Assembly: GCF_032121415.1 (NCBI RefSeq)
Contig: NZ_CP135079.1
Location: 3,038,001-3,102,000, forward strand
Direction: 5' to 3'
DNA length: 64,000 nt
From: Streptomyces parvus
Lineage (GTDB): Bacteria > Actinomycetota > Actinomycetes > Streptomycetales > Streptomycetaceae
Every line of letters begins with the position of its first letter. Positions within the stretch are counted from its first letter, which is position 1. The notes beneath the pieces were generated by a model. The model saw only the letters and a list, made by a program, of their open reading frames with translations. It was not told the origin of the DNA and ran no database searches. The translations under genes were made by a program, and so were the position numbers. Of the stretch, positions 34,242 through 42,798 are shown in pieces.

Positions 34242-35239
34242 CGGGCGTTCTCCTTGGGCTGGTTGTTCTGAGCGGGGACGGCGGAGGAGGTGAGGGCGAA
34301 GAACACGTCGTCGAGGTCGGGGGTGTGGACGGTCAGCTCGTCGGCCTCGACACCGACCGAGTCCAGCCAGTCGAGGATGGAGCGCAGTTCGCGCTGGCTG
34401 CCGTCGCTGGGGATCTGCAGCGACAGCGCGTCGTCGTCGCGCACGGCCTCGCGCAGGGCGGAGGCGGCGGACCGGTAGGCGCCGGGGTCGGTGAACCGCA
34501 GCTTGACGTGCCCGCCGGGCACGATCCGCTTGAGCTCCTCGGCGCTGCCCTCGGCGGCGATCTTCCCGTCGTTGAGGACGGCGATACGGTCGGCCAGCTC
34601 GTCGGCCTCCTCCAGGTACTGGGTGGTGAGGAAGACGGTGACGCCGTCCGCGACCAGGCCGCGGATGATGCCCCACATGGTGTGGCGGGAGCGGGGGTCC
34701 AGGCCGGTGGTCGGCTCGTCGAGGAAGATGATCCGCGGCCCGCCGACCAGCGTCATGGCGATGTCGAGGCGGCGCTTCATGCCACCGGAGTAGGTCGAGG
34801 CGGGCTTCTTCGCCGCGTCCACCAGGTCGAAACGCTCCAGCAGTTCGGCGGCCACCCGCCGGCCCTCACGCCTGGACAGATGGTGCAGGTCGGCCATGAG
34901 CAGCATGTTCTCCTCACCGGTGATCAGTCCGTCGACGGCGGAGAACTGCCCCGTGACGCCGATCGAGGCCCGCACGGCCTGCGGATCGGCGGCCAGATCG
35001 TGGCCGCCGACGCTCAGTTCACCGGCGTCGGCGGCGATGAGGGTGGAGAGGATCTTGACGACGGTGGTCTTGCCCGCGCCGTTCGGGCCGAGCAGGGAGA
35101 AGACGGTGCCCTGCGGCACCGACAGGTCGATGCCGTCGAGGACGGCCTTGTCGCCGTAGGACTTGCGCAGTCCGGTGGCGGTGATCGCCTGCGTCGCGGC
35201 CCGTTCGGCACGCGGCGCGGAGGCCCGGGTGACAGTCAT
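34238..35239 (-). CDS. Daunorubicin-resistance-type ABC transporter ATPase (DrrA-like)
   Basis: A 333-residue ABC ATPase. Walker A is GPNGAGKTT, the signature is YSGGMKRRLDIAM, Walker B is RIIFLDEPTTGLD and the H-loop is FLTTQYLEEAD. The C-terminal extension (DELTVHTPDLDDVFFALT) is typical of DrrA family proteins. It begins at ATG 35239 with an AAAGGGA site; a longer frame upstream runs into repeat DNA with no protein features. It is coupled to the permease gene by a 4-bp overlap. No regulator is adjacent. Confidence 0.93.
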   Translation of the reverse strand: MTVTRASAPRAERAATQAITATGLRKSYGDKAVLDGIDLSVPQGTVFSLLGPNGAGKTTVVKILSTLIAADAGELSVGGHDLAADPQAVRASIGVTGQFSAVDGLITGEENMLLMADLHHLSRREGRRVAAELLERFDLVDAAKKPASTYSGGMKRRLDIAMTLVGGPRIIFLDEPTTGLDPRSRHTMWGIIRGLVADGVTVFLTTQYLEEADELADRIAVLNDGKIAAEGSAEELKRIVPGGHVKLRFTDPGAYRSAASALREAVRDDDALSLQIPSDGSQRELRSILDWLDSVGVEADELTVHTPDLDDVFFALTSSAVPAQNNQPKENAR

Positions 35240-35846
35240 GCTGATTCCCTTTCGAGAGCGGTGAGTCGAGGGGGTGGGGCGATGGGGGCGGTGCCGGCCG
35301 AGCCGGTTGGTGCCGGGCGGCGTTGAACTGCCTGGCGGCGTTGAGCTGCCGGGCCGGGGGGCCCGGGCTGCTGAGGTGGTGCGGGGCCTGGCCGGGCGGT
35401 GCAGAGCTGCCGGGCGGTACTGGCCGCACCGGGCTGAGGGCCGCAGGGCGGTACGGGACCGGGCCGGGCGACGCCGGGGCGGTGCTGGGCTGCTCGGTGG
35501 CGCAGGCCCGAGCAGGCGTGGGGGACTGGGCCGGCCGGTGCGGGGCGGTACGTGGTCAGCCGCCGGGTGACGCAGGGTTGAGCCGGGCGGGGCTGGGCTG
35601 CCGGGTGGTACGGGACCGGCCGGGCGACGCCGGGGTGGTGCTGGGCTGCTCGGTGGCGCAGGCCCGAGCGGGCGTGGGGGACCGGGCGGGCCGGCCCCGG
35701 GGGTGCTGAGCCGCCGGGTGGCACAGGGCCGAGCCGGTCCGAGCCGGGCGGAGCCGGTCGAGGCGGGGTCGGGCGGCACTCGCCCGACCGGTCCGCCTCG
35801 GGCGGCCTCGGGCCGGGCCGGAGGCCCCCGAGAACCCGGCGCGGGG
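35240..35846. repeat. Repeat-rich GC spacer between DUF4097 gene and ABC exporter
   Basis: About 600 bp with no supported gene. It is built from degenerate copies of short GC-rich words (for example GCTGCCGGGCGG, GGTACGGGACCGG) and carries one long direct repeat, 35450-35535 versus 35607-35691, of about 85 bp with a few substitutions and one indel. Long open frames exist in several phases only because stop codons are rare here; none encodes a recognisable domain. Confidence 0.8.
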
Positions 35847-36737
35847 TCAGGCGCGGCGGACGATGATGTCGCCGGCCCCGCTCCGGGCATGCACCTCGAC
35901 GGTCTCGTCGGAGTCCTCGGGCCCCGCGGCGGCGCCGAGCGAGTTGCGTACGGTGCCGAACTTGGGGTTCAGGTCGAGCCAGGCGGCGGTGCCCTCGTGA
36001 ATGCCCACCTCAAGGTCGCCGACGGACGTCCGCAGAGCGATCCGCCCGCGGATCACGTCGCCGACCCGGATGCGGCCGTTGGAAGAGGTCGCCTCCACCC
36101 CGGCGTGGGCGACGCCGATCTCGATCCGGCCGTTGGCGGACTTGGCGACGACATCGCCGTGCGCGACGCCCACGGAGACGTCGCCGTTGGCCGCGCTGAC
36201 CTTCAGCTCCCCGCCGACCTCGTCGATCTCGGTCGTACCGTTGCCGTTCTTGACGACCGCCGCCCCGGCGACCGAGCCGATCTCGACCCGGCCCGAGCCG
36301 ACGGCCTCGGCGTTCCCGGTGGAGCGTGCCAGCCGGATGTCGCCGTGGTCGGTGGTGAGCTCGGCACGGGCCGCCTCGTCCACATGGAGATCGCCGAGCG
36401 AGGTCTTCAGCCGCACCTCGCCGAGAGGGCCGTCGCAGTAGAAGCCGCCCAGCGCGGAGGTGCCCCGCAGGTCGGACCCGGCGGGCAGTTCGATGCTCAC
36501 CACGACGGAGCCCGGCTTGCCGAACAGGGTCCGCTTCTTCGGGGTCTTGACGGTGAGACGACCGCCCGAGCAGGAGACCCGGGTCTGCTGCACGGCGCGT
36601 ACGTCGTCCTGATCGGCTCCGTTGCCCGGCAACACCTCGACGACCGTGTCGGTGCGCTTGCCGGCGGTGATGCGGGCGGTACCGGCGTCCAGCTCGACGG
36701 CGGCGGAGATCGGCTCAGGGGTGTCGAAAGAAGGCAT
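35847..36737 (-). CDS. DUF4097 family beta-strand-repeat protein
   Basis: A 296-residue soluble protein with the DUF4097 pattern of repeating short beta strands (AELTTDHGDIRLARSTG; AANGDVSVGVAHGDVVAKSANG; SSNGRIRVGDVIRGRIALRT), predicted to form a right-handed beta-helix. There is no signal peptide or membrane helix. The function of the family is not established; members often accompany envelope stress or regulatory genes. It follows the ribbon-helix-helix gene by 112 bp on the same strand and likely shares its control. The ATG at 36737 has AGAGGA upstream. Confidence 0.85.
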   Translation of the reverse strand: MPSFDTPEPISAAVELDAGTARITAGKRTDTVVEVLPGNGADQDDVRAVQQTRVSCSGGRLTVKTPKKRTLFGKPGSVVVSIELPAGSDLRGTSALGGFYCDGPLGEVRLKTSLGDLHVDEAARAELTTDHGDIRLARSTGNAEAVGSGRVEIGSVAGAAVVKNGNGTTEIDEVGGELKVSAANGDVSVGVAHGDVVAKSANGRIEIGVAHAGVEATSSNGRIRVGDVIRGRIALRTSVGDLEVGIHEGTAAWLDLNPKFGTVRNSLGAAAGPEDSDETVEVHARSGAGDIIVRRA

Positions 36738-36849
36738 GGCTGTCCCGTCCTCTTGGCTCGGTGAGTTGATGGGCGATCAGCGACGATCGATGCGTTGCGT
36801 CGGCCGGATCAGCGACCGGCCGGTGAAGCGAGGTGTGCGCTGCCGACTG

Positions 36850-37374
36850 CTAACGGACCCAGCCGGTGAAGCCGCGCCCGCCCGGCTCCTTGCCCCGGCC
36901 CGGTGCGCTCGCGCGCCCCCCGCCGTCGAGGGCGACGGACACGGCCCGTACGAGCCAGGCGTTGACCGACAGCCCCTCCGCCGCCGCCGCACCCTCGGCG
37001 CGGCCCTTGAGGTGGGCGGGGAGACGGAGGTTGATCCGGACCATGGTGCCGTCGTCGGCCTCCGCGACGGGCGGCGCGGCCACGACGGGAGCCGCGACCG
37101 GTCCCTGCGCCTCCCGCACCGGCTCGGGCGCCGGCGGCGGTGTCACCACGAACTCGGGATCGAGCCCGCGCAGCCGCACGTCGACCGAGCCGGGAGCCAG
37201 TTCCCGGGTGACGTCGCTCATGGCCGCGGAGAGCACGTTGAGCAGGGTCAGCCGGGCAGCGGACTCCAGGGGAGCGCTGAGCCGCTCGGCGAGGGCACGG
37301 GCTTCTTCACCGCTGGCATCCGCAGCGACGGCGAGTTCCCGCCGGAGATGGTCGACGTAGGGGGTGAGATCCAT
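36850..37374 (-). CDS. Ribbon-helix-helix (Arc/HicB-type) DNA-binding protein
   Basis: A 174-residue protein. The N-terminal half is helical (MDLTPYVDHLRRELAVAADA; LTLLNVLSAAMSDVTRE) and a Pro/Ala linker joins it to a C-terminal RHH domain at about 112-150 (MVRINLRLPAHLKGRAEGAA, NAWLVRAVSVAL) with a basic tail. RHH proteins bind DNA as dimers through the beta strand RINLRL. It is probably a regulator of itself and the downstream DUF4097 gene; repeated TGGCACCAC motifs directly upstream of its start are candidate binding sites. ATG 37374 is chosen over 37404, where no conserved sequence precedes it. Confidence 0.8.
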   Translation of the reverse strand: MDLTPYVDHLRRELAVAADASGEEARALAERLSAPLESAARLTLLNVLSAAMSDVTRELAPGSVDVRLRGLDPEFVVTPPPAPEPVREAQGPVAAPVVAAPPVAEADDGTMVRINLRLPAHLKGRAEGAAAAEGLSVNAWLVRAVSVALDGGGRASAPGRGKEPGGRGFTGWVR

Positions 37375-37678
37375 GACGCCATCATGGCACACACGTGGCA
37401 CCACGTCGAGCCACTATGGCGCCCGGATCCCCAAAGGGCCTGTGACCTGCACCTTCACAAACAGCAACCCCAGAACGACACCGCAGCAGACCCCGGAGCA
37501 CCTGCGAATGGCGCCACATGGCACCACGTAGACACCACATGGCACCACCACGGCGCACCGGCACCTCCGCGTGGCACACCCACCCCCGCCCCTCCACCGG
37601 ATGTACTGACGCAAGCACCCCGCGCACGACGCACGCACGACACCGCCCCAGCACCGAGCACCACCCCGGAGACCCCGC
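37375..37678. promoter_or_regulatory. Divergent region with repeated TGGCACCAC-type motifs
   Basis: TGGCACCAC occurs at 37397-37405, 37521-37529 and 37542-37550, with variants TGGCGCCAC at 37511-37519 and TGGCACAC near 37386 and 37573. The word is quasi-palindromic (GTGG..CCAC). The spacing is irregular. No gene is supported in the region; it separates the RHH gene from a plus-strand hypothetical gene. Confidence 0.55.
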
Positions 37679-37999
37679 ATGTCCGACGCCCGGGCCTACC
37701 TCGCCCTCTGCACCCACACCCACCTGTTCCCCGGCGCGCGCTGCCGCCTCCAGGACCTGCCCCACCCGGCGGCCTTCGCAACGGCTCCGGAGCCGATCGA
37801 GGTATACCTGTGCTTCTCCGACGGAACGGCCACCGCGGCAGCGCTCCACGCCGGGTCCCCGGCCGGCCCGACCCTCGCGGTCGCCGCCTACACCACCGCG
37901 GCCGGCACCCCCATCGACGACAGCACCTGGGCCGTCAAGGGCATCGCACAGAAGAAAGACGACGTGGAACTGACGATCGGCACCCCGAACCGTGCCTGA
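37679..37999 (+). CDS. Hypothetical protein
   Basis: A 106-residue protein of unknown family, probably soluble. It reads MSDARAYLALCTHTHLFPGA, then EPIEVYLCFSDGTATAAALH and PTLAVAAYTTAAGTPIDDST, consistent with a small beta-rich domain and third-position G+C typical of a real gene. The ATG at 37679 has no strong ribosome binding site. It is divergent from the RHH gene and convergent with tRNA-Thr, whose terminator hairpin lies between them. Confidence 0.55.
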   Translation: MSDARAYLALCTHTHLFPGARCRLQDLPHPAAFATAPEPIEVYLCFSDGTATAAALHAGSPAGPTLAVAAYTTAAGTPIDDSTWAVKGIAQKKDDVELTIGTPNRA

Positions 38000-38095
38000 C
38001 CACCCTCCACCAGCGCCGCCCGATACCACCCGGCGCAAGCCCAACGACCTCGACCGCACTGCAGCCGATGCATGCTCGCGGCCGGACCGACGCCA

Positions 38096-38130
38096 GAAGC
38101 CCAGGCCAGAGAACATCTGACCTGGGCTTC
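38096..38130 (-). terminator. Terminator hairpin after tRNA-Thr
   Basis: Perfect 10-bp arms GAAGCCCAGG (38096-38105) and CCTGGGCTTC (38121-38130) around a 15-base loop, 6 bp beyond the tRNA 3' end. Confidence 0.75.
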
Positions 38131-38136
38131 ACGGTG

Positions 38137-38210
38137 AGCCCCCTGTCGGATTCGAACCGACGACCTACGCATTACAAGTGCGTTGCTCTGGCCAGCTGAG
38201 CTAAGGAGGC
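38137..38210 (-). tRNA. tRNA-Thr (anticodon UGU)
   Basis: On the minus strand a 74-base cloverleaf folds: acceptor GCCTCCT pairing with AGGGGGC (one U-G pair), D arm AGCTCAGCTGGCCAGAGC, anticodon loop CTTGTAA giving UGU, and T arm with GGTTCGAATCC. CCA is not encoded. It is followed by a hairpin terminator. Confidence 0.95.
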
Positions 38211-38320
38211 GTGCCGGAGCAGTCTAACCAACGCCGGGCCTCCGGCGTCCGCGATTTCCGTGTGCTCCGGACTACTGACAGATCGGGAAAGGGCAGGTAG
38301 CGTCACGGCAGGTTCGCGTC

Positions 38321-38336
38321 TGTGGACCAGACCACT
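38321..38336. promoter_or_regulatory. dre-like DasR operator upstream of msiK
   Basis: TGTGGACCAGACCACT matches the DasR dre consensus at about 13 of 16 positions, including the AGACCACT half, and lies 51 bp before the msiK start codon. Confidence 0.6.
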
Positions 38337-38387
38337 CCCTACTCGGATCGTCCGGCACGTTCCTGCCGGTTGAGGAGAAGATTCAGC

Positions 38388-39524
38388 ATGGCCAGTGTCA
38401 CGTTCGACAAGGCGTCCCGCGTCTACCCCGGCTCCACGAAGCCGGCCGTGGACCAGCTCGAGATCGACATCGCGGACGGTGAGTTCCTCGTCCTCGTCGG
38501 TCCCTCCGGTTGTGGCAAGTCGACCTCCCTGCGCATGCTCGCGGGTCTTGAGGACGTCAACGGCGGCGCGATCCGCATCGGCGACCGCGACGTCACGCAC
38601 CTGCCGCCGAAGGACCGGGACATCGCCATGGTGTTCCAGAACTACGCGCTCTACCCGCACATGACCGTCGCGGACAACATGGGCTTCGCGCTCAAGATCG
38701 CCGGTGTGAACAAGACCGAGATCCGGGCGAAGGTCGAAGAGGCCGCCAAGATGCTGGACCTCACGGAGTACCTGGACCGCAAGCCGAAGGCGCTCTCCGG
38801 TGGTCAGCGTCAGCGTGTGGCGATGGGCCGGGCCATCGTGCGGGAGCCGCAGGTCTTCCTCATGGACGAGCCGCTGTCGAACCTCGACGCCAAGCTCCGT
38901 GTCTCCACCCGTACGCAGATCGCCTCGCTGCAGCGCCGCCTCGGCATCACCACCGTGTACGTCACCCACGACCAGGTCGAGGCCCTCACCATGGGTGACC
39001 GGGTCGCGGTGCTCAAGGACGGGCTGCTCCAGCAGGTCGACTCACCGCGCAACATGTACGACCGCCCGGCCAACCTCTTCGTCGCCGGCTTCATCGGCTC
39101 GCCCGCGATGAACCTCGTCGAGGTCCCGATCACCGACGGTGGCGTGAAGTTCGGCAACAGCGTGGTGCCGGTGTCGCGCGAGGCGCTCTCCGCCGCGGCG
39201 GACCGCGGTGACACCACCGTCACGGTCGGCATCCGGCCCGAGCACTTCGACATCGTCGAGCACGGTGGCGCCGCCGCGAAGTCGCTGACCAAGGACACCT
39301 CGGACGAGCCGGCCGGTCTCGCCGTCTCCGTCAACGTCGTCGAGGAGCTCGGCGCCGACGGGTTCGTCTACGGCTCCACGCGGGTCGGCGGCGAGCACAA
39401 GGACCTCGTCGTCCGCGTCGGCGGCCGTGCCGTCCCGGAGAAGGGCACCGAGCTGCACGTCGTCCCGCGCCCGGAGGAGCTGCACGTCTTCGCGACCTCC
39501 ACCGGCGAGCGGCTCACCAACTGA
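38388..39524 (+). CDS. msiK: Multiple sugar-import ABC ATPase MsiK
   Basis: A 378-residue CUT1/MalK-type ATPase. Walker A is GPSGCGKST, the Q-loop is VFQNYALYPHMTV, the signature is LSGGQRQRVAMGRA, Walker B is VFLMDEPLSNLDAK and the H-loop is VYVTHDQVEA. The C-terminal regulatory domain includes GIRPEHFD and NVVEELGADGFVYG. In Streptomyces MsiK energises many sugar importers that lack their own ATPase, including cellobiose and chitobiose systems. The ATG at 38388 has GAGGAG about 10 bases upstream. A dre-like operator suggests DasR control. A GC hairpin ends the gene. Confidence 0.95.
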   Translation: MASVTFDKASRVYPGSTKPAVDQLEIDIADGEFLVLVGPSGCGKSTSLRMLAGLEDVNGGAIRIGDRDVTHLPPKDRDIAMVFQNYALYPHMTVADNMGFALKIAGVNKTEIRAKVEEAAKMLDLTEYLDRKPKALSGGQRQRVAMGRAIVREPQVFLMDEPLSNLDAKLRVSTRTQIASLQRRLGITTVYVTHDQVEALTMGDRVAVLKDGLLQQVDSPRNMYDRPANLFVAGFIGSPAMNLVEVPITDGGVKFGNSVVPVSREALSAAADRGDTTVTVGIRPEHFDIVEHGGAAAKSLTKDTSDEPAGLAVSVNVVEELGADGFVYGSTRVGGEHKDLVVRVGGRAVPEKGTELHVVPRPEELHVFATSTGERLTN

Positions 39525-39543
39525 CCCGCATCCTGCCGTGCAC

Positions 39544-39585
39544 ACGGCCCCGCATCGCCGGCAACGCCCGGCGGCGCGGGGCCGT
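39544..39585 (+). terminator. Terminator hairpin after msiK
   Basis: Arms ACGGCCCCGC (39544-39553) and GCGGGGCCGT (39576-39585) are exact complements with further inner pairing (GCCGG/CCGGC), followed by TT. Confidence 0.75.
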
Positions 39586-39756
39586 TTGCGTGGTCCCGGC
39601 GGATTGGGGTTTCGGCGTCGCACGGTGTCAAATACCCCGGCACACTGGGCATTTCACCCCGGGGCGTCAACCTCGTATTCGAAAGGGCGCGTCGAACCAT
39701 CCCCCGCGAGGGTGACGAATTGTCGCCAAGCCATCACCGGCCGCTACGCTCGCTGC

Positions 39757-40170
39757 GTGACCCACACCGCGCGCCGCATCGGCCGATCCCTCGCTCTCGT
39801 CCTGCCCGTCGTCATGGTTCTGTCCGGGACCCTCGCGGTCACCAGCGTTCCGTGGGCGGCGTCGGACAAGGACTCCCAGCTGCTGGCCGCCTCCTCGGAG
39901 ACCGTCTCCAAGCCCGCGAAGCCGCATGCCCCGCAGGATGTCCTGCGGGAGAAGCTGCTCGTGGAGCTTCAGGAGAAGGACCCGGGCACCGCGCTCACGG
40001 CCCTCCAGCGGGCCGTCGAGCAGCGCCCGTCGCTCGCCCGCCACTGCATGTCGATCGCCAGGGCGCTCGGCAAGGCCGCTGTCGAGCAGTACGGCCCGAC
40101 CCGGGCGCACCGCTTCTCCCGGCCCGTCTGCGACACCTCGTTCGCCTCCGGGGTCGCCCAGTTCAGCTGA
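39757..40170 (+). CDS. Small exported or membrane-anchored hypothetical protein
   Basis: A 137-residue protein with an N-terminal hydrophobic segment (RIGRSLALVLPVVMVLSGTL) that is either a signal peptide or an anchor. The mature part is helical (DVLREKLLVELQEKDPGTAL; HCMSIARALGKAAVEQYGPT) with two Cys (HCMS and VCDT) that could pair outside the cell. I do not recognise the family. GTG 39757 is chosen because the signal-like segment starts right after it. It lies between msiK and the nucleotidyltransferase on the same strand. Confidence 0.65.
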   Translation: MTHTARRIGRSLALVLPVVMVLSGTLAVTSVPWAASDKDSQLLAASSETVSKPAKPHAPQDVLREKLLVELQEKDPGTALTALQRAVEQRPSLARHCMSIARALGKAAVEQYGPTRAHRFSRPVCDTSFASGVAQFS

Positions 40171-40259
40171 GCCGTTCAGCTGATCCGGGACGCCGGGTCC
40201 GGGAGGCGGTCGCTCCGAGCGCCGCCTTCCGTCGGCGGGCACCGCATATCGTGCCTGCC

Positions 40260-40976
40260 ATGCATACGTATCCGACGCAGGCCGTGATCCTTGCCGGTGG
40301 CCAGGGGTCGCGGCTGCGGCCGTACACCGACGACCGCCCCAAGCCGATGGTCGAGATCCCCGGGACGGGCACTCCGATCATCGGCCATCAGCTGTCCTGG
40401 CTGGCCGCCGAGGGGGTCACCGACGCCGTGGTCTCCTGCGGGCACCTGGCCGAGGTGCTCCAGGAGTGGCTGGACGAGGCCGTTCTGCCGCTCCGGGTCA
40501 CCACCGTCGTGGAGACCGAGCCGCTGGGACGCGGCGGCGGGCTGCGGTACGCCGCCGAGCGGCTGCCCGACGCCGATCAGCCGTGGTACGCCACGAACGG
40601 TGACATCTGGACCCGTTTCTCCCTGCGGGAGATGGCCGCTTTCCATGCCGAGCGCGACGCCACCGCCACCCTGGCCCTCGCCCGGCCGCGCATCCCGTGG
40701 GGTGCGGTGGAGACGGACGCGTTCGGGCACATCACCGACTTCATCGAGTCGCCGCCGTCCCCGTATCTGATCAACGCCGGGGTGTACGTGTTCTCGCCCG
40801 CTTTCACGAAGCTGCTGCCGGACCGCGGTGACCATGAGCGGACCACGTTCCCGCGGCTCGCCCGCGAGCGTCGGCTGGCCGGGTATCCGCTGCCGAACGG
40901 GGCGTACTGGCGGGCCATCGACACCGCGAAGGACCTGACCGAGGCGGCCCGCGAGCTGGGGTCCCACGGCGCCTGA
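40260..40976 (+). CDS. Sugar-nucleotide (NDP-sugar) pyrophosphorylase-like nucleotidyltransferase
   Basis: A 238-residue nucleotidyltransferase. The nucleotide-binding signature QAVILAGGQGSRLRPYTDDR with following PKPM, the pattern PLGRGGGLRYAAERL, and TNGDIWTRFSLREM (metal Asp) are typical of GlmU/ManC/RfbA-type enzymes. It should activate a sugar-1-phosphate to an NDP-sugar; the sugar is not identified. There is no C-terminal left-handed beta-helix. ATG 40260 start. A strong terminator with 22-bp arms lies directly downstream. Confidence 0.88.
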   Translation: MHTYPTQAVILAGGQGSRLRPYTDDRPKPMVEIPGTGTPIIGHQLSWLAAEGVTDAVVSCGHLAEVLQEWLDEAVLPLRVTTVVETEPLGRGGGLRYAAERLPDADQPWYATNGDIWTRFSLREMAAFHAERDATATLALARPRIPWGAVETDAFGHITDFIESPPSPYLINAGVYVFSPAFTKLLPDRGDHERTTFPRLARERRLAGYPLPNGAYWRAIDTAKDLTEAARELGSHGA

Positions 40977-40995
40977 CCGCCGCCCGTACCCACGA

Positions 40996-41047
40996 ACGGA
41001 GGGCGCCGCCCACCCGGCAGCAGGACCGGGTGGGCGGCGCCCTCCGT
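40996..41047. terminator. Bidirectional terminator with perfect 22-bp arms
   Basis: Arms 40996-41017 and 41026-41047 are exact reverse complements around an 8-base loop. The hairpin lies between the convergent nucleotidyltransferase and DoxX-type genes. Confidence 0.85.
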
Positions 41048-41059
41048 GTGTCGTACGCG

Positions 41060-42697
41060 TCAGCCGAGGAGGCCGCCGATCGGGTTCCGGCCGCCGCCGC
41101 CCGAGGTGGAACCCTCGCCGCCGGAAGAGGTCGAGCCGCCGGTGGGGCCCGGTTCGGCGCCCCCGCCCGTGGAGGCGTCCCCGCTGGTGGAGCCGGACGA
41201 GGTGGGTCCGGCGCTGGTGGCGGCCGGGGGCTGCTGCGGGGTGGTCTGCTGCGGGGGCGCCTGCCCGGTGCCCTGGGTCTGGCTGGGCTGGGTGCCCTGG
41301 CCGGTGCTCTGACCGCCGCCGGAGTCGCGGGTCGCGCCGGGGCCGGCCTGACCGGTGGCGGGGGCGCTCGCCGCGCCGGAGGGGGTGGGTTCGGGCTGTC
41401 GCTGCTGCTCCGGGCTGCGGGAGGCCTGGCGTTCGCCGGTGGACTCCTGGGGCAGCGGCATGCCGGGGAGGCGGTTGGTGGGGTTGTCGTTGCGGCCGGG
41501 GACGGTGACGACCTCGGTGGAGCGGACCGCGCCGCCGAGGATGGAGCCGATGAGCAGGGTGAGGCCGACGACGACGGTCCCGACGACGGTGCCCCGGCGC
41601 AGGACCCGGCGGCGCAGGTCCCAGATCTCCGAGCGGGGGCCGAGCTTGCGCCAGGCCTCCCCGGCGAGCCGGCCGTCGACGGAGTAGACGGGGGCGCCGG
41701 CGATGATCAGCGGGCTCCAGGCGGCCAGCAGGATGATGTCGGGGGCGTCGTACACCGGGACCGTGCGCCAGCTGACCGTCACCAGGAGCGCGGCGGAGAG
41801 CAGGGCGCCGAACGCGGCGGCGACCCGCTGCCAGAGACCGAGGACGGTGAGGACACCGACGACGACCTGGAGGAAGGCGACGGTCAGTCCGGCGCCGACC
41901 GGGTGGGAGAGCGCGAAGTCGCGCAGGGGTTCGGCAACGGCCCAGGGGTGCAGGGAGGTCAGCCACTTGACCATCGAGCCGCGTTCGCCGCCGTCGAAGT
42001 AGACGGGGTCGCACAGCTTGCCCATGCCGGCGTAGATGGAGATGAAGCCGAGGAGGACCCGCATGGGGAGCAGGACGATGCCCAGGTTCATCCGGTGGCC
42101 CGGGTAGTAGGCGTGCCGGACGGGGTCACCCGTCCCGCGCCGGGCGCGGGAGTCGGCGGCTTCGGCGGAGTCCGGGGCGTCGTCATAGTCGTCGCCGGGG
42201 ACGTCGGGTCCGTCGAGCGGGTCGTCGTACGCCCCGACGGCCTGCCGCATGGGCGGCAGCAGGGGGCCGGTGCGTCCCGGTCGCGGGGGGGCGGTCAGTA
42301 CGGGGTTGGGCTGCGTCTCCTCCAGGAGCGGGATGACCTGTGTCGCGCCCGCTTCGTGGCCGTGCCCGCCGCCGGGCACCGCGCCGAGTCCGGCGTCGAG
42401 GTGTCCGGCGGTGGAGTTGCGCACGGCCTGGAGGAGGCCCGTCGCGCCGGGGTCGCCGGGAGCGGACTTGCCGCTCCAGACGACGGGTGCCCGCCTGCGG
42501 CCTCCGCCGGCGCCGCTCATGGCGGGGATGCGGGCCGTATCCGCGGGGGCACCGCGCAGCCGTGCGCGCTGGCCCGGGGCGAGCTGCACCCGGAAGCTGG
42601 CGTGGTTGACGATGACCTGCGCGGGGTCGCTGTCCACCTTGGTCATGCTCAGGGCGGGTTGCTCGTCGAACCGAGGCGTTCTGGTGTCCACACTCAT
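41060..42697 (-). CDS. DoxX-family integral membrane protein
   Basis: A 545-residue protein. Residues 1-200 are hydrophilic and partly disordered; about 205-400 hold the DoxX-type four-helix region (LGIVLLPMRVLLGFISIYAG; AGLTVAFLQVVVGVLTVLGL; PDIILLAAWSPLIIAGAPV) plus a further helix (GTVVVGLTLLIGSILGGAV). The C-terminus of about 140 residues is a low-complexity Gln/Pro/Ser/Gly tail. DoxX proteins act in redox or membrane complexes, but this Streptomyces form has no proven role. ATG 42697 start. It lies downstream of rlmB on the same strand, separated by a terminator structure. Confidence 0.8.
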   Translation of the reverse strand: MSVDTRTPRFDEQPALSMTKVDSDPAQVIVNHASFRVQLAPGQRARLRGAPADTARIPAMSGAGGGRRRAPVVWSGKSAPGDPGATGLLQAVRNSTAGHLDAGLGAVPGGGHGHEAGATQVIPLLEETQPNPVLTAPPRPGRTGPLLPPMRQAVGAYDDPLDGPDVPGDDYDDAPDSAEAADSRARRGTGDPVRHAYYPGHRMNLGIVLLPMRVLLGFISIYAGMGKLCDPVYFDGGERGSMVKWLTSLHPWAVAEPLRDFALSHPVGAGLTVAFLQVVVGVLTVLGLWQRVAAAFGALLSAALLVTVSWRTVPVYDAPDIILLAAWSPLIIAGAPVYSVDGRLAGEAWRKLGPRSEIWDLRRRVLRRGTVVGTVVVGLTLLIGSILGGAVRSTEVVTVPGRNDNPTNRLPGMPLPQESTGERQASRSPEQQRQPEPTPSGAASAPATGQAGPGATRDSGGGQSTGQGTQPSQTQGTGQAPPQQTTPQQPPAATSAGPTSSGSTSGDASTGGGAEPGPTGGSTSSGGEGSTSGGGGRNPIGGLLG

Positions 42698-42798
42698 CTA
42701 ACCGAGTGATGTGTGGTTAGGACACTGCCTTGACCGCACCGGATGTGTCCGAGACCCGTCAAGATCAGGCCAAACTCGGGCATCCTGGATGGATGTTC

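Noticed and set aside
35240..35890. Pro/Arg-rich open frame extending the DrrA-like ATPase upstream
   Set aside because: It is translated repeat DNA; the ATPase has a good start with a ribosome binding site at 35239.
38137..38210. tRNA-Thr as an integration site of a mobile element
   Set aside because: No integrase, direct repeat of the tRNA 3' end or foreign gene block is present on either side.
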